Shown here in pieces: positions 8,524 to 17,930 of a DNA stretch of 64,000 bases. Below the pieces are notes generated by a model. The model did not search any database. It saw nothing but the letters and a program-made list of their open reading frames with translations, and was not told the DNA's origin. Made by a program: the position numbers and the translations under genes. Source of the DNA: Aquibium sp. ELW1220 (GTDB lineage: Bacteria; Pseudomonadota; Alphaproteobacteria; Rhizobiales; Rhizobiaceae); assembly GCF_030398385.1 (NCBI RefSeq), contig NZ_JAOAOQ010000009.1:108349-172348 (forward strand), given 5' to 3'. Position 1 is the stretch's first letter; each line of letters begins with the position of its first letter.

Positions 8524-10857
8524 TCAGTTGGCGGGCGGCACGACCAGCGAAGCGCCGATCGGGAGATCCATCGGGTTGTAGTCCGGATTGGCCTCCTGGA
8601 GCTTCTTCCACATCGCGCCACGACCGTAGAACTTGCGCGACAGGTTCCAGTAGTTGTCGCCGCGCACGATCATGTAGGGCGCAGGCGCCGAAGCCGCGGC
8701 AGCCGCCTTCGCCTCTTCCTCGGCCTTCATGGCCGCGGCCTTGGCTTCTTCCTCGGCCTTGGCGGCCGCCTCGGCTGCTGCCTTATCGGCTGCCATCTTC
8801 TCTTCTTCCGCCTTGGCGGCGGCGGCCTTCGCCTCTTCCTCGGCCTTCATGGCCGCGGCCCTGGCTTCTTCCTCGGCCTTGGCGGCGGCCTCGGCTGCTG
8901 CCTTTTCGGCTGCCATCTTCTCTTCTTCCGCCTTGGCGGCTGCAGCCTTCGCCTCTTCCTCGGCCTTCATGGCCGCGGCCTTGGCTTCTTCCTCGGCCTT
9001 GGCGGCAGCTTCGGCTGCTGCCTTCTCTGCGGCTTCGGCAGCGGCCTTCGCCTCGGCCTCGGCCTTCTGGGCGGCCTCGTCGACCGGTACGGTCGGGGCG
9101 GTCGCAGTCAGGGTGGAGGACATGGCGGGCAGTTCGGGCAGCTTCGTCTCCGCCGTCGCGGGCGCTTCGGCGGCCGGTTCGGCAGCGGGTGCGGCTTCGG
9201 CCGGCGCGGCCTCGGCCTTCTGCTCTTCGGCCGGGGCAGCGGCAGCGATCACGGTGATGCGGCCCTCGACCTTCGGCGTGTAGGGATTGTTGGCCGCAAG
9301 GTACTCGGCGACTGCGTCTTCGAGGCTCGGACCGAAATCGTAGGCGTTCTGGGCGTTGGTCGCGAAGAGCTTATAGCCGTCGCCGCCGCCGCGCATGAAG
9401 TTGTTGGTGACGACGGAGTAGACCTTCGCGTCGTCGAGCGGCACCCAGGCGCCGTTTTCCATGGTCTCGATCGACTGGAGGCGGCCTTCGTTCGGCGCGA
9501 CCGACATGTCGAAGGAATATTTCAGGCCGGCGACCTGCGGGAACTTGCCCTTGATTTCCTCGATCTCGGACAGGCCCTGCTCGATCGAGGCCTTGAGGTC
9601 CTTGCCCGACAGCTGGAAGGTCGCGATCGAATTCTGGAAGGGCAGGACGGTCAGGACCTCGCCCATGGTGATCTGGCCCTCGTCGATGGAAGCGCGCAGT
9701 CCGCCGCCGTTCTGGATGGCAATGGTCACACCCTGGCCCCTGGTGCGCTCCAGCATGGCGTCAGCCACGAGGTTGCCCATCGAGCATTCCTGCGTGCGGC
9801 AGACGTCGCGGTTGCCGTCGATGGTCGCGGTTGCTTCGGACACCGGCCGCAGCTTCAGTTCCGCGATCGGCGCGCCGAGTTCCTTGACACGAGCCTCGAG
9901 CGCGGCGTCGGGCGTGACCGAGCTGTCGAGCAGGACGGTATCGCCTGTCGCGGTCTTGACGACGCCGGCATCGTCGAACACCACCTGGAGCTCGCCGACA
10001 TACTTCGAATAGGCATAGGCCTGAACGATCGGCACGTCCTGGCCGCCGGGATTTTTGACCATCGTCGGGTACTTCGGCGCGCCCTCTTCGGTGTTAGACA
10101 GCAGCGTGTGGCTGTGGCCGCCCACGATGACGTCGATGCCGTCGACCGCCGCGGCGATGTCCTGGTCCTTCGGGAAGCCGACATGCGACAGGAGAACGAT
10201 CTTGTTGACGCCTTCGGCCTCGAGGCGGGAGACGGCGCCCTTCAGATATTCGATCTCGTCCTCGAAGGAGACGTTGGCGCCCGGCGACGAGGTCACGTCG
10301 GTGTCCGTCGCCAGCACGGAGACGATGCCGATCTTCTCGCCGCCGACGTCGAGGACCACGTTCTCCTTGATCTTGCCGGCAAGCGCCGTCTCGGCGTCCG
10401 CAACCTTGGTGTTGCCCGAGATGACCGGGAACTTCGCCTCGTCGATGAAGGCGGCGAGCAGCGCCGGACCGTCGTCGAACTCGTGGTTGCCGACCGCCAT
10501 CGCGTCGAAGCCGATGGCGTTCATGAACTCGACCGTGTCCTTGCCCTTGTAGGTCGTGTAGAACAGCGAGCCTTGGAACTGGTCGCCGGCGTCCAGCACG
10601 ATCACGTTCTCGTTGGCGGCCTTGAGCGCGTTGCGGCGCTCGTCGAGCTTGGTCTTCACGCGGGCGATGCCGCCAAGGCACTTGGCTTCCGCCGCTTCCT
10701 TCTCCGAGCAGGTCGAGTCGTACTTGTTGATCGCCTCGATGCGCGAATGCAGGTCGTTGATGTGCAGGATGTTCAGCGTGTAGTCGGCAAACGACGCGGC
10801 CGTCGACAGCGCGAGCGTCGAGGCCGAAAGCGCGGCGATGGTTATGAGCTTCTTCAT
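8524..10857 (-). CDS. Exported 5'-nucleotidase with Ala/Glu/Lys repeat stalk and C-terminal LysM domain
   Basis: A 777-residue exported UshA/CpdB-type enzyme expected to dephosphorylate nucleotides in the periplasm. Order: signal peptide (1-24, ending ASFA); calcineurin-like metal domain (about 27-260) with HINDLHSR, DAGDQFQG, GNHEFDDGP and GGHSH metal-ligand motifs; C-terminal 5'-nucleotidase substrate domain (about 300-515); Ala/Pro/Glu linker; three copies of a 40-residue Ala/Glu/Lys unit (about 600-719); and a LysM domain (728-777, YMIVRGDNYWNLSRKFYG). The stalk probably forms an extended charged helix that reaches from a LysM bound to peptidoglycan. LysM attached to this enzyme class is unusual. 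A terminator follows the gene. Confidence 0.9.
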   Translation of the reverse strand: MKKLITIAALSASTLALSTAASFADYTLNILHINDLHSRIEAINKYDSTCSEKEAAEAKCLGGIARVKTKLDERRNALKAANENVIVLDAGDQFQGSLFYTTYKGKDTVEFMNAIGFDAMAVGNHEFDDGPALLAAFIDEAKFPVISGNTKVADAETALAGKIKENVVLDVGGEKIGIVSVLATDTDVTSSPGANVSFEDEIEYLKGAVSRLEAEGVNKIVLLSHVGFPKDQDIAAAVDGIDVIVGGHSHTLLSNTEEGAPKYPTMVKNPGGQDVPIVQAYAYSKYVGELQVVFDDAGVVKTATGDTVLLDSSVTPDAALEARVKELGAPIAELKLRPVSEATATIDGNRDVCRTQECSMGNLVADAMLERTRGQGVTIAIQNGGGLRASIDEGQITMGEVLTVLPFQNSIATFQLSGKDLKASIEQGLSEIEEIKGKFPQVAGLKYSFDMSVAPNEGRLQSIETMENGAWVPLDDAKVYSVVTNNFMRGGGDGYKLFATNAQNAYDFGPSLEDAVAEYLAANNPYTPKVEGRITVIAAAAPAEEQKAEAAPAEAAPAAEPAAEAPATAETKLPELPAMSSTLTATAPTVPVDEAAQKAEAEAKAAAEAAEKAAAEAAAKAEEEAKAAAMKAEEEAKAAAAKAEEEKMAAEKAAAEAAAKAEEEARAAAMKAEEEAKAAAAKAEEEKMAADKAAAEAAAKAEEEAKAAAMKAEEEAKAAAAASAPAPYMIVRGDNYWNLSRKFYGRGAMWKKLQEANPDYNPMDLPIGASLVVPPAN
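8701..9060. repeat. Three tandem 120-bp in-frame repeats inside the 5'-nucleotidase gene
   Basis: The sequence recurs with an exact 120-base period at 8701, 8821 and 8941, with only a few differences among copies. Each unit encodes 40 residues rich in Ala, Glu and Lys, so the protein heptad or helix pattern is kept. The high identity points to recent duplication or gene conversion. Confidence 0.9.
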
Positions 10858-11016
10858 GGTCGGTCTCCTGTGGGTGTCCGGAACTGTCGCGTTTCCGGAC
10901 GAGCGAAGCGAGGTCGTGGCCGGTTCTTAGCCGATCCGGATGTCAGGGGTGTTGCATCGTCGTGGGCCATGTTCCCATCGGCTCGGCGCGGATGCAAGGC
11001 ACTTCGTCGACACCGG

Positions 11017-12270
11017 TCAGGCGCTGTAGTCGCGATCGTCGGCAATCACCTTGCCGTCGTTCGGCAGGCTACCGGGCGGAACGATCTCGATCGTCCCGCC
11101 GAGTTTCGTGATGTCGCGCAGCGAGGCACCAAGGGCGGCAGTGTCGGGGACCGCCCCATTCGATGTCTCGACCTTCAGCGCCATGGCGTCGCTTTCGCCA
11201 TCGCGGGTGACGACGAGGCGGGCGCGCGCGATGCCCGGGTGTCGGCGTATCACCTCGGCGACCTGTTTCGGATCGACGAACATGCCCTTGATCTTGGTGC
11301 GCTGGTCGGCGCGTCCCATCCAGCCACGGATACGCCTCGACGTACGGCCGCAGGGCGAGGTGCCGGTCATGATGGCGGAGAGATCGCCGGTGCCGAGTCG
11401 GACCAGCGGATAGACGGAATTGAACCCGGTGACGACCACCTCGCCGACCTCGCCGTCTTCGACGGGATCGCCGGTGCCGGGACGCACGATCTCGACGATC
11501 AGGTTCTCGTTCAGCAGCATGCCGGGATGCGGATTGCCGTCCGGATCGGACGCCTCGTAGGCGATGACGCCGAACTCGGCGGTCGCGTAGCACTGCAGCA
11601 CCTTGACGCCGCGAGACGCATATTCCGCCCGCAGTGACGGAAACAGCGCCCCGCCCGAAACCAGCCCGCGGGAAAAGGAAGAGAGGTCCTTGCCGGCCTG
11701 GTCGGCGCGGTCGAGCATGACCTTCAGGAAGTCCGGCGTTCCGCAATAGACGCTCGGCTTCAGTGCCGCAGCCGCGTCGACCTGCATGTCGGTGTTGCCG
11801 ATCCCGGCGGGAAAGACGGTGCAGCCGAGCGCGCGCGCGCCGGCATCGAGCAGGAAGCCGCCGGGCGTCAGGTGATAGGAAAACGCGTTGTGGACCGTAT
11901 CGCGCGGCCGGATGCCGGCGGCGAAGAAGGCGCGGGCGGAGTGGATGGCCTCCTCCTCGGGCGCCTCCGGCTCCCAGATCGGACCCGGCGAAAGAAAGAC
12001 GCGGCGACCGCGCATGGCGCCTTCGTCGGCGAAGCCGCCGAAGGGCGGGTTGGCGGCCTGGAACTCCATCAGTTCCGACTTTCGCAGCACGGGCAGGGCC
12101 GTCAGCGCAGCGCGGGAATCGATTGCCGCCGGATCGATGCCGTCGAGGAAGCGGGCAAGACCTGGTGCCTTCTTGAGCGCACCGGCGAGGAAACCGGGCA
12201 GCCGGCCGAACAGGTCAGCCTCGCGCCGCTCGGGATCGCGTGTCTCCAGTTCGTCGAAATAGGCTTTCAT
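11017..12270 (-). CDS. PaaK-like AMP-dependent acyl-CoA ligase family protein
   Basis: A 417-residue protein of the adenylate-forming family, closest in pattern to phenylacetate-CoA ligases (PaaK). Visible are the YATAEFGVIAYE segment (like the ligase Y-x-x-x-E motif), RLGTGDLS in the hinge region, and a C-terminal mini-domain (GRADQRTKIKGMFVDPKQVAEVI). The usual Ser/Thr/Gly P-loop is replaced by an atypical FLSPGPIWEP segment, so ATP use may be altered. The start at 12270 has an AGGA Shine-Dalgarno. It may be co-transcribed with the Zn protease gene 25 bases upstream. The substrate is unknown. Confidence 0.8.
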   Translation of the reverse strand: MKAYFDELETRDPERREADLFGRLPGFLAGALKKAPGLARFLDGIDPAAIDSRAALTALPVLRKSELMEFQAANPPFGGFADEGAMRGRRVFLSPGPIWEPEAPEEEAIHSARAFFAAGIRPRDTVHNAFSYHLTPGGFLLDAGARALGCTVFPAGIGNTDMQVDAAAALKPSVYCGTPDFLKVMLDRADQAGKDLSSFSRGLVSGGALFPSLRAEYASRGVKVLQCYATAEFGVIAYEASDPDGNPHPGMLLNENLIVEIVRPGTGDPVEDGEVGEVVVTGFNSVYPLVRLGTGDLSAIMTGTSPCGRTSRRIRGWMGRADQRTKIKGMFVDPKQVAEVIRRHPGIARARLVVTRDGESDAMALKVETSNGAVPDTAALGASLRDITKLGGTIEIVPPGSLPNDGKVIADDRDYSA

Positions 12271-12295
12271 CGGCGGTTCCTCCCTCGGCGGCCCC

Positions 12296-12976
12296 TTATC
12301 GCAGGAGCCTGATCCAGCGCGCAAGATTGATCAGGGAGATCAGTGCCCCGGCGACATAGGTGAAGGCGGCGGCACGCAGCACGCTTTGCGCGGCGGGCAG
12401 GTCGTCCTCGGAGAGATAGCCGCCCTCCTTCAGGATGGGCAAAGCCTTGGCGAAGCTCGCGTCGGTCTCCACGGGCAAGGTCACGAGATTGACCACGACG
12501 CGGACCGACAGGAGCGCGATGCCGATCGCGATCGCGCCTGCTAGTGCTGCGGGACTTCGGATGACGACGGTGAGGACGGGAGCGGCGATGAAGAAGATGC
12601 CGGCGATCCGGTCGGTGAACAGAGCGACCTTGGCCAGCCGCTGTCGCAACGCCAGCTTCCGCTCGCCGTTTCCGTGCTGGATGGCGTGCGAAACCTCGTG
12701 CGCGGCGATGGCCACCGCCGAAAGCGAGCGGCCGTCATGATGCTGCGGCAGAAGCCGCACGACGGCCGCATCGGGATCGTAGTGATCGCCTTTGTCGGTG
12801 ATCTCGACCTTGACATGCCCAAGGTCGAAGCGATCCAGAAGATGGCGCGCGAGTTCGCCGCCAGTGCCCGGCAGGTCCGGTCGCTCGACGGCATGCCGGC
12901 TGATCGTCGTGCGAACCAGAAGCTGTGGCAGGGTGACGGCCGCCAGGACGACGATCGCGACGATGACCGCGATCAT
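12296..12976 (-). CDS. Membrane zinc metallopeptidase, YugP family
   Basis: A 226-residue membrane protein with an N-terminal helix (1-18), the zinc-binding HEVSH motif within AAHEVSHAIQH (about residues 92-102), two central hydrophobic helices (about 122-165) and a C-terminal helix. The order matches the YugP/neutral-zinc-metallopeptidase family (PF04298), whose substrates are unknown. The spacing after the helices (LPVETDASFAKAL) is also conserved. It lies 37 bases downstream of the omp10 stop on the same strand. Confidence 0.88.
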   Translation of the reverse strand: MIAVIVAIVVLAAVTLPQLLVRTTISRHAVERPDLPGTGGELARHLLDRFDLGHVKVEITDKGDHYDPDAAVVRLLPQHHDGRSLSAVAIAAHEVSHAIQHGNGERKLALRQRLAKVALFTDRIAGIFFIAAPVLTVVIRSPAALAGAIAIGIALLSVRVVVNLVTLPVETDASFAKALPILKEGGYLSEDDLPAAQSVLRAAAFTYVAGALISLINLARWIRLLR

Positions 12977-13013
12977 GTCGCTCTACCCCGGCCGGCCGGA
13001 GGCCGCCGTGCCC

Positions 13014-13388
13014 TCAGGCGCGCCGCACGAGGACGAATTGGCTGCCCGTCGAACTCGTGCAGTTCAGCTGACGCGCGTTGACCAGGCTGCAGGCAACGCT
13101 CGACGTGGTCTGACGGATCAGGGAGGTCAGGTTGATGTCGATCGTGCGCGCGTCGCGCTGGACGTAGTTGCCTTCCGCCAGCTTGTTCCCGGTATCGGTG
13201 GCAAACGTCTCGAACCGGCCACCGGTAAAGCGCGACACGGCCACGCCGTCGGTGCCCATCCAGTCGCCCTCGACGCCGCTCGGCGCGCGGGCCATAGGCC
13301 CGGCTCCACCGCCGCGCGGTCCGTCGAACGTGCAGCCGGCCAGCGCGGCCAGTGCGGTCGCCGCCGCGACCAAACGTAGAGCCTTCAT
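13014..13388 (-). CDS. omp10: Outer-membrane lipoprotein Omp10
   Basis: A 124-residue lipoprotein. The signal peptide ends in the lipobox LAGC, so the mature protein starts at Cys18 and is lipid-anchored. The body matches Brucella Omp10 in pattern: GVEGDWMGTDGVAVS, GGRFETFATDTGNKLAEGNY, TIDINLTSLIR and QLNCTSSTGSQF. In Brucella this is a minor, surface-reactive outer-membrane antigen. A GGAGG Shine-Dalgarno lies just upstream of the ATG. Homology is judged from memory of the Brucella sequence. Confidence 0.85.
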   Translation of the reverse strand: MKALRLVAAATALAALAGCTFDGPRGGGAGPMARAPSGVEGDWMGTDGVAVSRFTGGRFETFATDTGNKLAEGNYVQRDARTIDINLTSLIRQTTSSVACSLVNARQLNCTSSTGSQFVLVRRA

Positions 13389-13468
13389 GGAGACCTCCTC
13401 TCAAGGGTAGACTTTTCATGCCGCGCCGCAGAAGCAAAAGCAAGGCGCGGCAGAAGTTGCCCCAATGT

Positions 13469-14914
13469 TCAGCGAACGAGGATGTTCCGGAACTGCCAGG
13501 GATCGCTGGTGTCCAGATCCTCTTCGAAGAGACCCGGACGACCGTCGAGCGGGGTCCAGTCGGTGTAGTAGCCGTTGACCGGGCCGAGATAGGGCCGCTG
13601 GACCTCGAGACAGCGCCGGTAGTCCATTTCGTCGGTCTCGACGATGCCTGCCTGCGGGTTCTCCAGCGCCCAGACCATGCCGGCCAGAACCGAGGACGAC
13701 ACCTGCAGGCCGGTCGCGTTCTGGTAGGGAGCGAGCTTGCGCGCCTCCTCAAGGGTCAGCTGCGAACCATACCAGTAGGCGTTCTTCTCGTGGCCGTAGA
13801 GCAGCACGCCGAGTTCGTCCTTGCCGTCGACCAGTTCGGTCTCGTCGAGCACGTGCTGCACCGACTGCGCCTTGCCGGCGGCACCGAACATCTCGTGCAG
13901 CGACAGCACCGCGTCGTTGCAGGGATGGTAGGCATAGTGGCAGGTCGGCCGGTAGGTCACCTCTCCCTTGCCGTCGCGAACGGTGAAGTAGTCGGCGATG
14001 GAAATGGCCTCGTTGTGCGTGACGAGGAAGCCGTATTGCGGCCCCGGCGTCGGACACCATGTGCGCACGCGGGTGTTCGCGCCCGGCTGTTCCAGGAAGA
14101 TGCCGGCCTTCGAGCCCTTCTTGTGCTTGCGGGCGTTCTTCGGCTTCCACTCTTCGTGCGTGCCCCAGCCCAGTTCGGCCGGCTGCAGACCCTCCGAAAT
14201 GAAGCCCTCGACGGACCATGTGTTCCAGAACACGTCCATCGGCTTGGGGTTCTTGGTGCGCTGGGTGTCGCGCTCGGCGATGTGGATGCCCTTGACCCCG
14301 AGCTTCTTCATCATCTTCGCCCAGCCCTCGCGGTCGTCGGTGGCCGGCTCGGCGATCTTCACCTTCATGTCGGCGGCGAGGTTGACCAGCGCCTGCTTGA
14401 CGAACCAGGACACCATGCCCGGATTGGCGCCGCAGCAGGAAACCGCCGTGGTGCCGCCGGGGTGCTTCGCCTTCTCGGCGCGCACGGTTTCGCGCAGCGC
14501 ATAATTGGTGCGCGAGGCGTTGTCGGCGTCCTTGTCGAAATAGAAGCCGAGCCAGGGCTCGACGACGGTGTCGATATAGAGCACGCCCAGCTTGCGGCAG
14601 AGCTTCATCAGGTCGAGCGAGCCGGTGTCGACCGACAGGTTGACGCAGAAGCCCTGGCCCTGGCCGTTGGTCAGCAGCGGCGTCAGCAGGTCCTTGTAGT
14701 TCTTCTTCGTCACGTGCTCCTTGACGAAGGCGATGCCGCGCTCGTCGAGCAATGCCTTGTCGGCATCGGACGGGTCGATGACGACCATGCGCGACTTGTC
14801 GAACCTGAAGTGGCGCTCGAGCAGGGGGAGCGTGCCGCGGCCGATGGAGCCGAAGCCGATCATCACGATCGGGCCGGTGATCTCGCCGTGGACCGGCCAG
14901 GTCTGTTTCGCCAT
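13469..14914 (-). CDS. hss: Homospermidine synthase
   Basis: A 481-residue NAD-dependent enzyme that joins two putrescine (or putrescine and spermidine) units to form sym-homospermidine, the main long polyamine of many Alphaproteobacteria. The N-terminal Rossmann segment is IVMIGFGSIGRGTLPLLERHF, and the saccharopine-dehydrogenase-like body includes GANPGMVSWFVKQAL and TWCPTPGPQYGFLVTHNEAIS. The ATG at 14914 has a strong AAGGAGC Shine-Dalgarno; extension to 14989 has no homology. Its substrate is supplied by ornithine decarboxylase, encoded at 48851 in this window. Confidence 0.95.
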   Translation of the reverse strand: MAKQTWPVHGEITGPIVMIGFGSIGRGTLPLLERHFRFDKSRMVVIDPSDADKALLDERGIAFVKEHVTKKNYKDLLTPLLTNGQGQGFCVNLSVDTGSLDLMKLCRKLGVLYIDTVVEPWLGFYFDKDADNASRTNYALRETVRAEKAKHPGGTTAVSCCGANPGMVSWFVKQALVNLAADMKVKIAEPATDDREGWAKMMKKLGVKGIHIAERDTQRTKNPKPMDVFWNTWSVEGFISEGLQPAELGWGTHEEWKPKNARKHKKGSKAGIFLEQPGANTRVRTWCPTPGPQYGFLVTHNEAISIADYFTVRDGKGEVTYRPTCHYAYHPCNDAVLSLHEMFGAAGKAQSVQHVLDETELVDGKDELGVLLYGHEKNAYWYGSQLTLEEARKLAPYQNATGLQVSSSVLAGMVWALENPQAGIVETDEMDYRRCLEVQRPYLGPVNGYYTDWTPLDGRPGLFEEDLDTSDPWQFRNILVR

Positions 14915-15043
14915 TCGCAAGTGCTCCTTCGTTCGTCCGCGCGACCGTTGCAGGCCACAAAAGGCGGCTAAACCATAGTTTGGTGTCACAATAAAGGGCA
15001 GGGCACAACAGAGCGCGGGGCGGCGCGGATGACCCAGCAGCGG

Positions 15044-15069
15044 AAAAGGTAGCCGCGCGGATACCTTTT
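15044..15069. promoter_or_regulatory. Perfect inverted repeat upstream of the arsR-type gene
   Basis: AAAAGGTA (15044-15051) and TACCTTTT (15062-15069) form an 8-10-8 palindrome. A possible -35 element, TTGACC, follows at 15073-15078, and the regulator ATG is at 15108. Position and symmetry suit an autoregulatory operator. The stem ends in a T-run, so it could instead be a weak terminator. Confidence 0.4.
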
Positions 15070-15107
15070 TTGTTGACCGGGCAGCCTTTCAGGGAATAGG
15101 TAGTTGA

Positions 15108-15437
15108 ATGGCTATCTGTTCTCCCGATCTCGCACCGGTCTTCGCGGCCCTCTCCGATCCCACCCGCATGGCGGTGGTGGAACGGCTCTGCCGCGGTCCC
15201 GCATCGGTGTCCGATCTGGCCCGGCCGCATGCAATGGCTGGCCCGTCCTTCCTCAAGCACCTGAAGGTGCTGGAGGAGGCGGGCCTTGTCGCCTCGACAA
15301 AGTCCGGGCGCGTCCGGACTGTTGCTCTGGTGCCGCAGCGGCTGGACGAGATCGAGGGCTGGGTTCGCCGGCACCGTGCCGCCTGGGAGGCGCGCCTCGA
15401 CCGACTGGGTTCGTTTCTGGAAAGGGACACGCAATGA
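15108..15437 (+). CDS. ArsR-family transcriptional regulator
   Basis: A 109-residue winged-helix regulator. The HTH core spans about residues 12-70 (FAALSDPTRMAVVERL, then SVSDLARPHAMAGPSFLKHL and VLEEAGLV). It lacks the Cys-rich metal site of ArsR/SmtB proteins, as is usual for the subgroup paired with SRPBCC proteins. Its stop codon overlaps the start of the next gene (ATGA), so the two are translationally coupled. It probably represses its own operon through the inverted repeat upstream. Confidence 0.92.
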   Translation: MAICSPDLAPVFAALSDPTRMAVVERLCRGPASVSDLARPHAMAGPSFLKHLKVLEEAGLVASTKSGRVRTVALVPQRLDEIEGWVRRHRAAWEARLDRLGSFLERDTQ

Positions 15438-15889
15438 ACGATTTCTCGATCACCCACGACAGCTTCACCATCGAGCGCCTCTATCCCAACTGTCCTGAGC
15501 ACGTCTGGTCGGCATGGTCGTCGCCCGAGAAGAAGGCGGCATGGTTCGGCTCGACCGGCCACCGGATGGATTTCCGGGTCGGCGGCAGCGAACGCGCGTC
15601 GCATCGCGATGCGATGGGGGAGCACGTCAACGAGACGCGCTATTTCGAGATCGTCGAGAGCGAGCGTATCGTGATGGCCTATTCCATGGCCGTGAACGGG
15701 CGCGTCCACACCGTTTCCCTCGCCACCGTCGTCTTCGCCGACCACGGCGGCGGCACGCGGCTGACCTATACCGAGCAGATGTGCGTCATTCCGCCCAGCG
15801 ACGGCTTGGACGGGCGGCGCCACGGCTGGACGGCTCTGCTGGACGCCGTCGGACGGCTACTGGCGGCTGAAACTGCGGCAAGCGGCTGA
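15434..15889 (+). CDS. SRPBCC (AHSA1-like) protein
   Basis: A 151-residue START/Bet v1-type ligand-binding protein. Typical motifs are [27 protein letters not shown] and the C-terminal [17 protein letters not shown] helix. ArsR-SRPBCC pairs are common in Alphaproteobacteria; the SRPBCC member has no agreed function. Translation is coupled to the regulator through a 4-base ATGA overlap. Confidence 0.9.
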   Translation: MNDFSITHDSFTIERLYPNCPEHVWSAWSSPEKKAAWFGSTGHRMDFRVGGSERASHRDAMGEHVNETRYFEIVESERIVMAYSMAVNGRVHTVSLATVVFADHGGGTRLTYTEQMCVIPPSDGLDGRRHGWTALLDAVGRLLAAETAASG

Positions 15890-15943
15890 CGCAGGGGCGC
15901 GTCAGGTCGTGCTTCCTGCCCCGGCTGTGGCCAATCGGAACGA

Positions 15944-15963
15944 ACCGTACCGAACGGTACGGT
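15944..15963. promoter_or_regulatory. 20-bp perfect palindrome upstream of ilvD
   Basis: ACCGTACCGAACGGTACGGT is a perfect 9-2-9 inverted repeat 72 bases before the ilvD start and 54 bases after the SRPBCC stop. Its form fits a TetR-family operator. No regulator gene is adjacent, so the cognate protein is unknown. Confidence 0.5.
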
Positions 15964-16035
15964 ACGCCCTTCACAGACGCGCTTGGCGACGCTACATTGG
16001 GGGCCAGAGGAAAACCCCGGACGGAAGCGCACATC

Positions 16036-17871
16036 ATGCCACCCTATCGCTCCAGAACCACCACCCATGGCCGCAACATGGCCGGCGCCCGCGGCCTTTG
16101 GCGCGCGACAGGCGTGAAGGACGGCGATTTCGGCAAGCCGATCATCGCGGTCGTCAATTCCTTCACGCAGTTCGTGCCGGGCCACGTGCACCTGAAGGAT
16201 CTCGGCCAACTGGTCGCGCGGGAGATCGAGGCTGCCGGGGGCATCGCCAAGGAATTCAACACGATCGCTGTCGACGACGGCATCGCGATGGGACATGACG
16301 GCATGCTCTACTCGCTGCCGTCGCGCGAGATCATCACGGACTCAGTGGAGTACATGGTCAACGCGCACTGCGCCGACGCCATGGTCTGCATCTCCAACTG
16401 CGACAAGATCACGCCGGGCATGCTCAACGCCGCCATGCGCCTCAACATCCCTTCGGTCTTCGTCTCCGGCGGACCGATGGAGGCGGGCAAGGTGGTCATG
16501 CACGGCAAGACCGTCTCGATCGACCTGATCGATGCGATGGTCGCCGCGGCCGATGACAAGATTTCCGACGCGGACGTCCAGGTGATCGAGCGGTCCGCCT
16601 GCCCGACCTGCGGGTCGTGCTCGGGCATGTTTACCGCCAATTCCATGAACTGCCTCACCGAGGCGCTCGGCCTGTCGCTCCCCGGCAATGGTTCGACGCT
16701 CGCCACCCATGCCGACCGTCGCCGCCTGTTCGTCGAGGCGGGGCATCTCGTGGTCGACATCGCGCGGCGCTACTACGAGCAGGAAGACGACAGCGTGCTG
16801 CCGCGCAACGTCGCCAACCGCAGGGCCTTCGAGAACGCCATGTCCCTCGACATCGCCATGGGCGGGTCGACCAACACGATCCTGCATATCCTGGCCGCGG
16901 CTTATGAAGGCGGCATCGACTTCGACCTGAATGCGATCGACGAGTTGTCGCGCCGGGTGCCGTGCCTGTCGAAGGTGGCGCCGGCCAAGAGCGACGTGCA
17001 CATGGAAGACGTTCACCGCGCCGGCGGCATCATGCGCATCCTGGGCGAACTCGACCGCGCCGGGCTGATCCATCGCGACACCCCCACGGTGCATGCCGAG
17101 ACGCTCGGCGATGCCATCGACCGCTGGGACATCACCCGAACCGATTCGAAGATGGTGCATGACTTCTTCAAGGCCGCACCGGGCGGCGTGCCGACGCAGG
17201 TGGCTTTCAGCCAGTCGAGCCGCTGGGACGATCTCGACATGGACGGCGAGACGGGCGTCATCCGCTCGGCCGAGCATCCGTTCTCGAAGGATGGCGGGCT
17301 TGCCGTGCTCAAGGGCAACGTCGCGATCGACGGCTGCGTCGTGAAGACGGCCGGCGTCGACGATTCCATTCTCAAGTTCACCGGCCCCGCCGTGGTCTAC
17401 GAGAGCCAGGACGCGGCGGTGAAGGGCATTCTCGGCAACGAGGTCAAGGCGGGGGACGTGGTGGTTATCCGCTACGAAGGGCCGAAGGGCGGCCCCGGCA
17501 TGCAGGAGATGCTCTATCCGACGAGCTACCTGAAGTCGAAAGGCCTGGGCAAGGCCTGTGCGCTGCTCACCGACGGGCGCTTTTCGGGCGGCACCTCCGG
17601 CCTTTCGATCGGACATGTTTCGCCGGAAGCAGCGAGCGGCGGCACGATCGGACTCGTGCGGAGCGGCGACCTGATCGACATCGACATTCCCAACCGGACG
17701 ATCAACCTGCTCGTTCCGGACGACGAACTCGCCGCGCGCCGAGCCGAGCAGGATCTGTCCGGGTGGAAGCCCGTCGAGCAGCGCAAGCGCAATGTCACGA
17801 CGGCGCTGAAGGCCTATGCCGCCTTCGCGGCGAGCGCAGACAAGGGCGCGGTCCGCGTCCTGCCGGAGTAG
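16036..17871 (+). CDS. ilvD: Dihydroxy-acid dehydratase
   Basis: IlvD (611 residues) dehydrates 2,3-dihydroxy acids to 2-keto acids in valine, isoleucine, leucine and pantothenate synthesis. It matches the E. coli protein almost end to end: it starts [17 protein letters not shown], and carries the Fe-S cysteines in [12 protein letters not shown] (Cys122) and [11 protein letters not shown] (Cys195) and the [19 protein letters not shown] active-site segment. The start at 16036 matches family N-termini; an in-frame codon at 15997 is not conserved. The palindrome upstream suggests regulation by a TetR-like protein. Confidence 0.98.
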   Translation: MPPYRSRTTTHGRNMAGARGLWRATGVKDGDFGKPIIAVVNSFTQFVPGHVHLKDLGQLVAREIEAAGGIAKEFNTIAVDDGIAMGHDGMLYSLPSREIITDSVEYMVNAHCADAMVCISNCDKITPGMLNAAMRLNIPSVFVSGGPMEAGKVVMHGKTVSIDLIDAMVAAADDKISDADVQVIERSACPTCGSCSGMFTANSMNCLTEALGLSLPGNGSTLATHADRRRLFVEAGHLVVDIARRYYEQEDDSVLPRNVANRRAFENAMSLDIAMGGSTNTILHILAAAYEGGIDFDLNAIDELSRRVPCLSKVAPAKSDVHMEDVHRAGGIMRILGELDRAGLIHRDTPTVHAETLGDAIDRWDITRTDSKMVHDFFKAAPGGVPTQVAFSQSSRWDDLDMDGETGVIRSAEHPFSKDGGLAVLKGNVAIDGCVVKTAGVDDSILKFTGPAVVYESQDAAVKGILGNEVKAGDVVVIRYEGPKGGPGMQEMLYPTSYLKSKGLGKACALLTDGRFSGGTSGLSIGHVSPEAASGGTIGLVRSGDLIDIDIPNRTINLLVPDDELAARRAEQDLSGWKPVEQRKRNVTTALKAYAAFAASADKGAVRVLPE

Positions 17872-17930
17872 CGGCTTCGCTGAAATCTGGCGGTCGCGCC
17901 CGCGCGGCCGCCGGCACGGAGGTCGTTTCA

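Noticed and set aside
8701..9060. Regularly spaced repeats that might be read as a CRISPR array
   Set aside because: The period is 120 bp with no variable spacers, and the repeats are in frame within a coding gene.
8470..11637. A 1,055-codon open frame on the plus strand opposite the 5'-nucleotidase gene
   Set aside because: It is the antisense of a well-supported enzyme with full motifs. It is a low-complexity His/Arg/Asp/Gly-rich product of GC-rich codons and has no family pattern.
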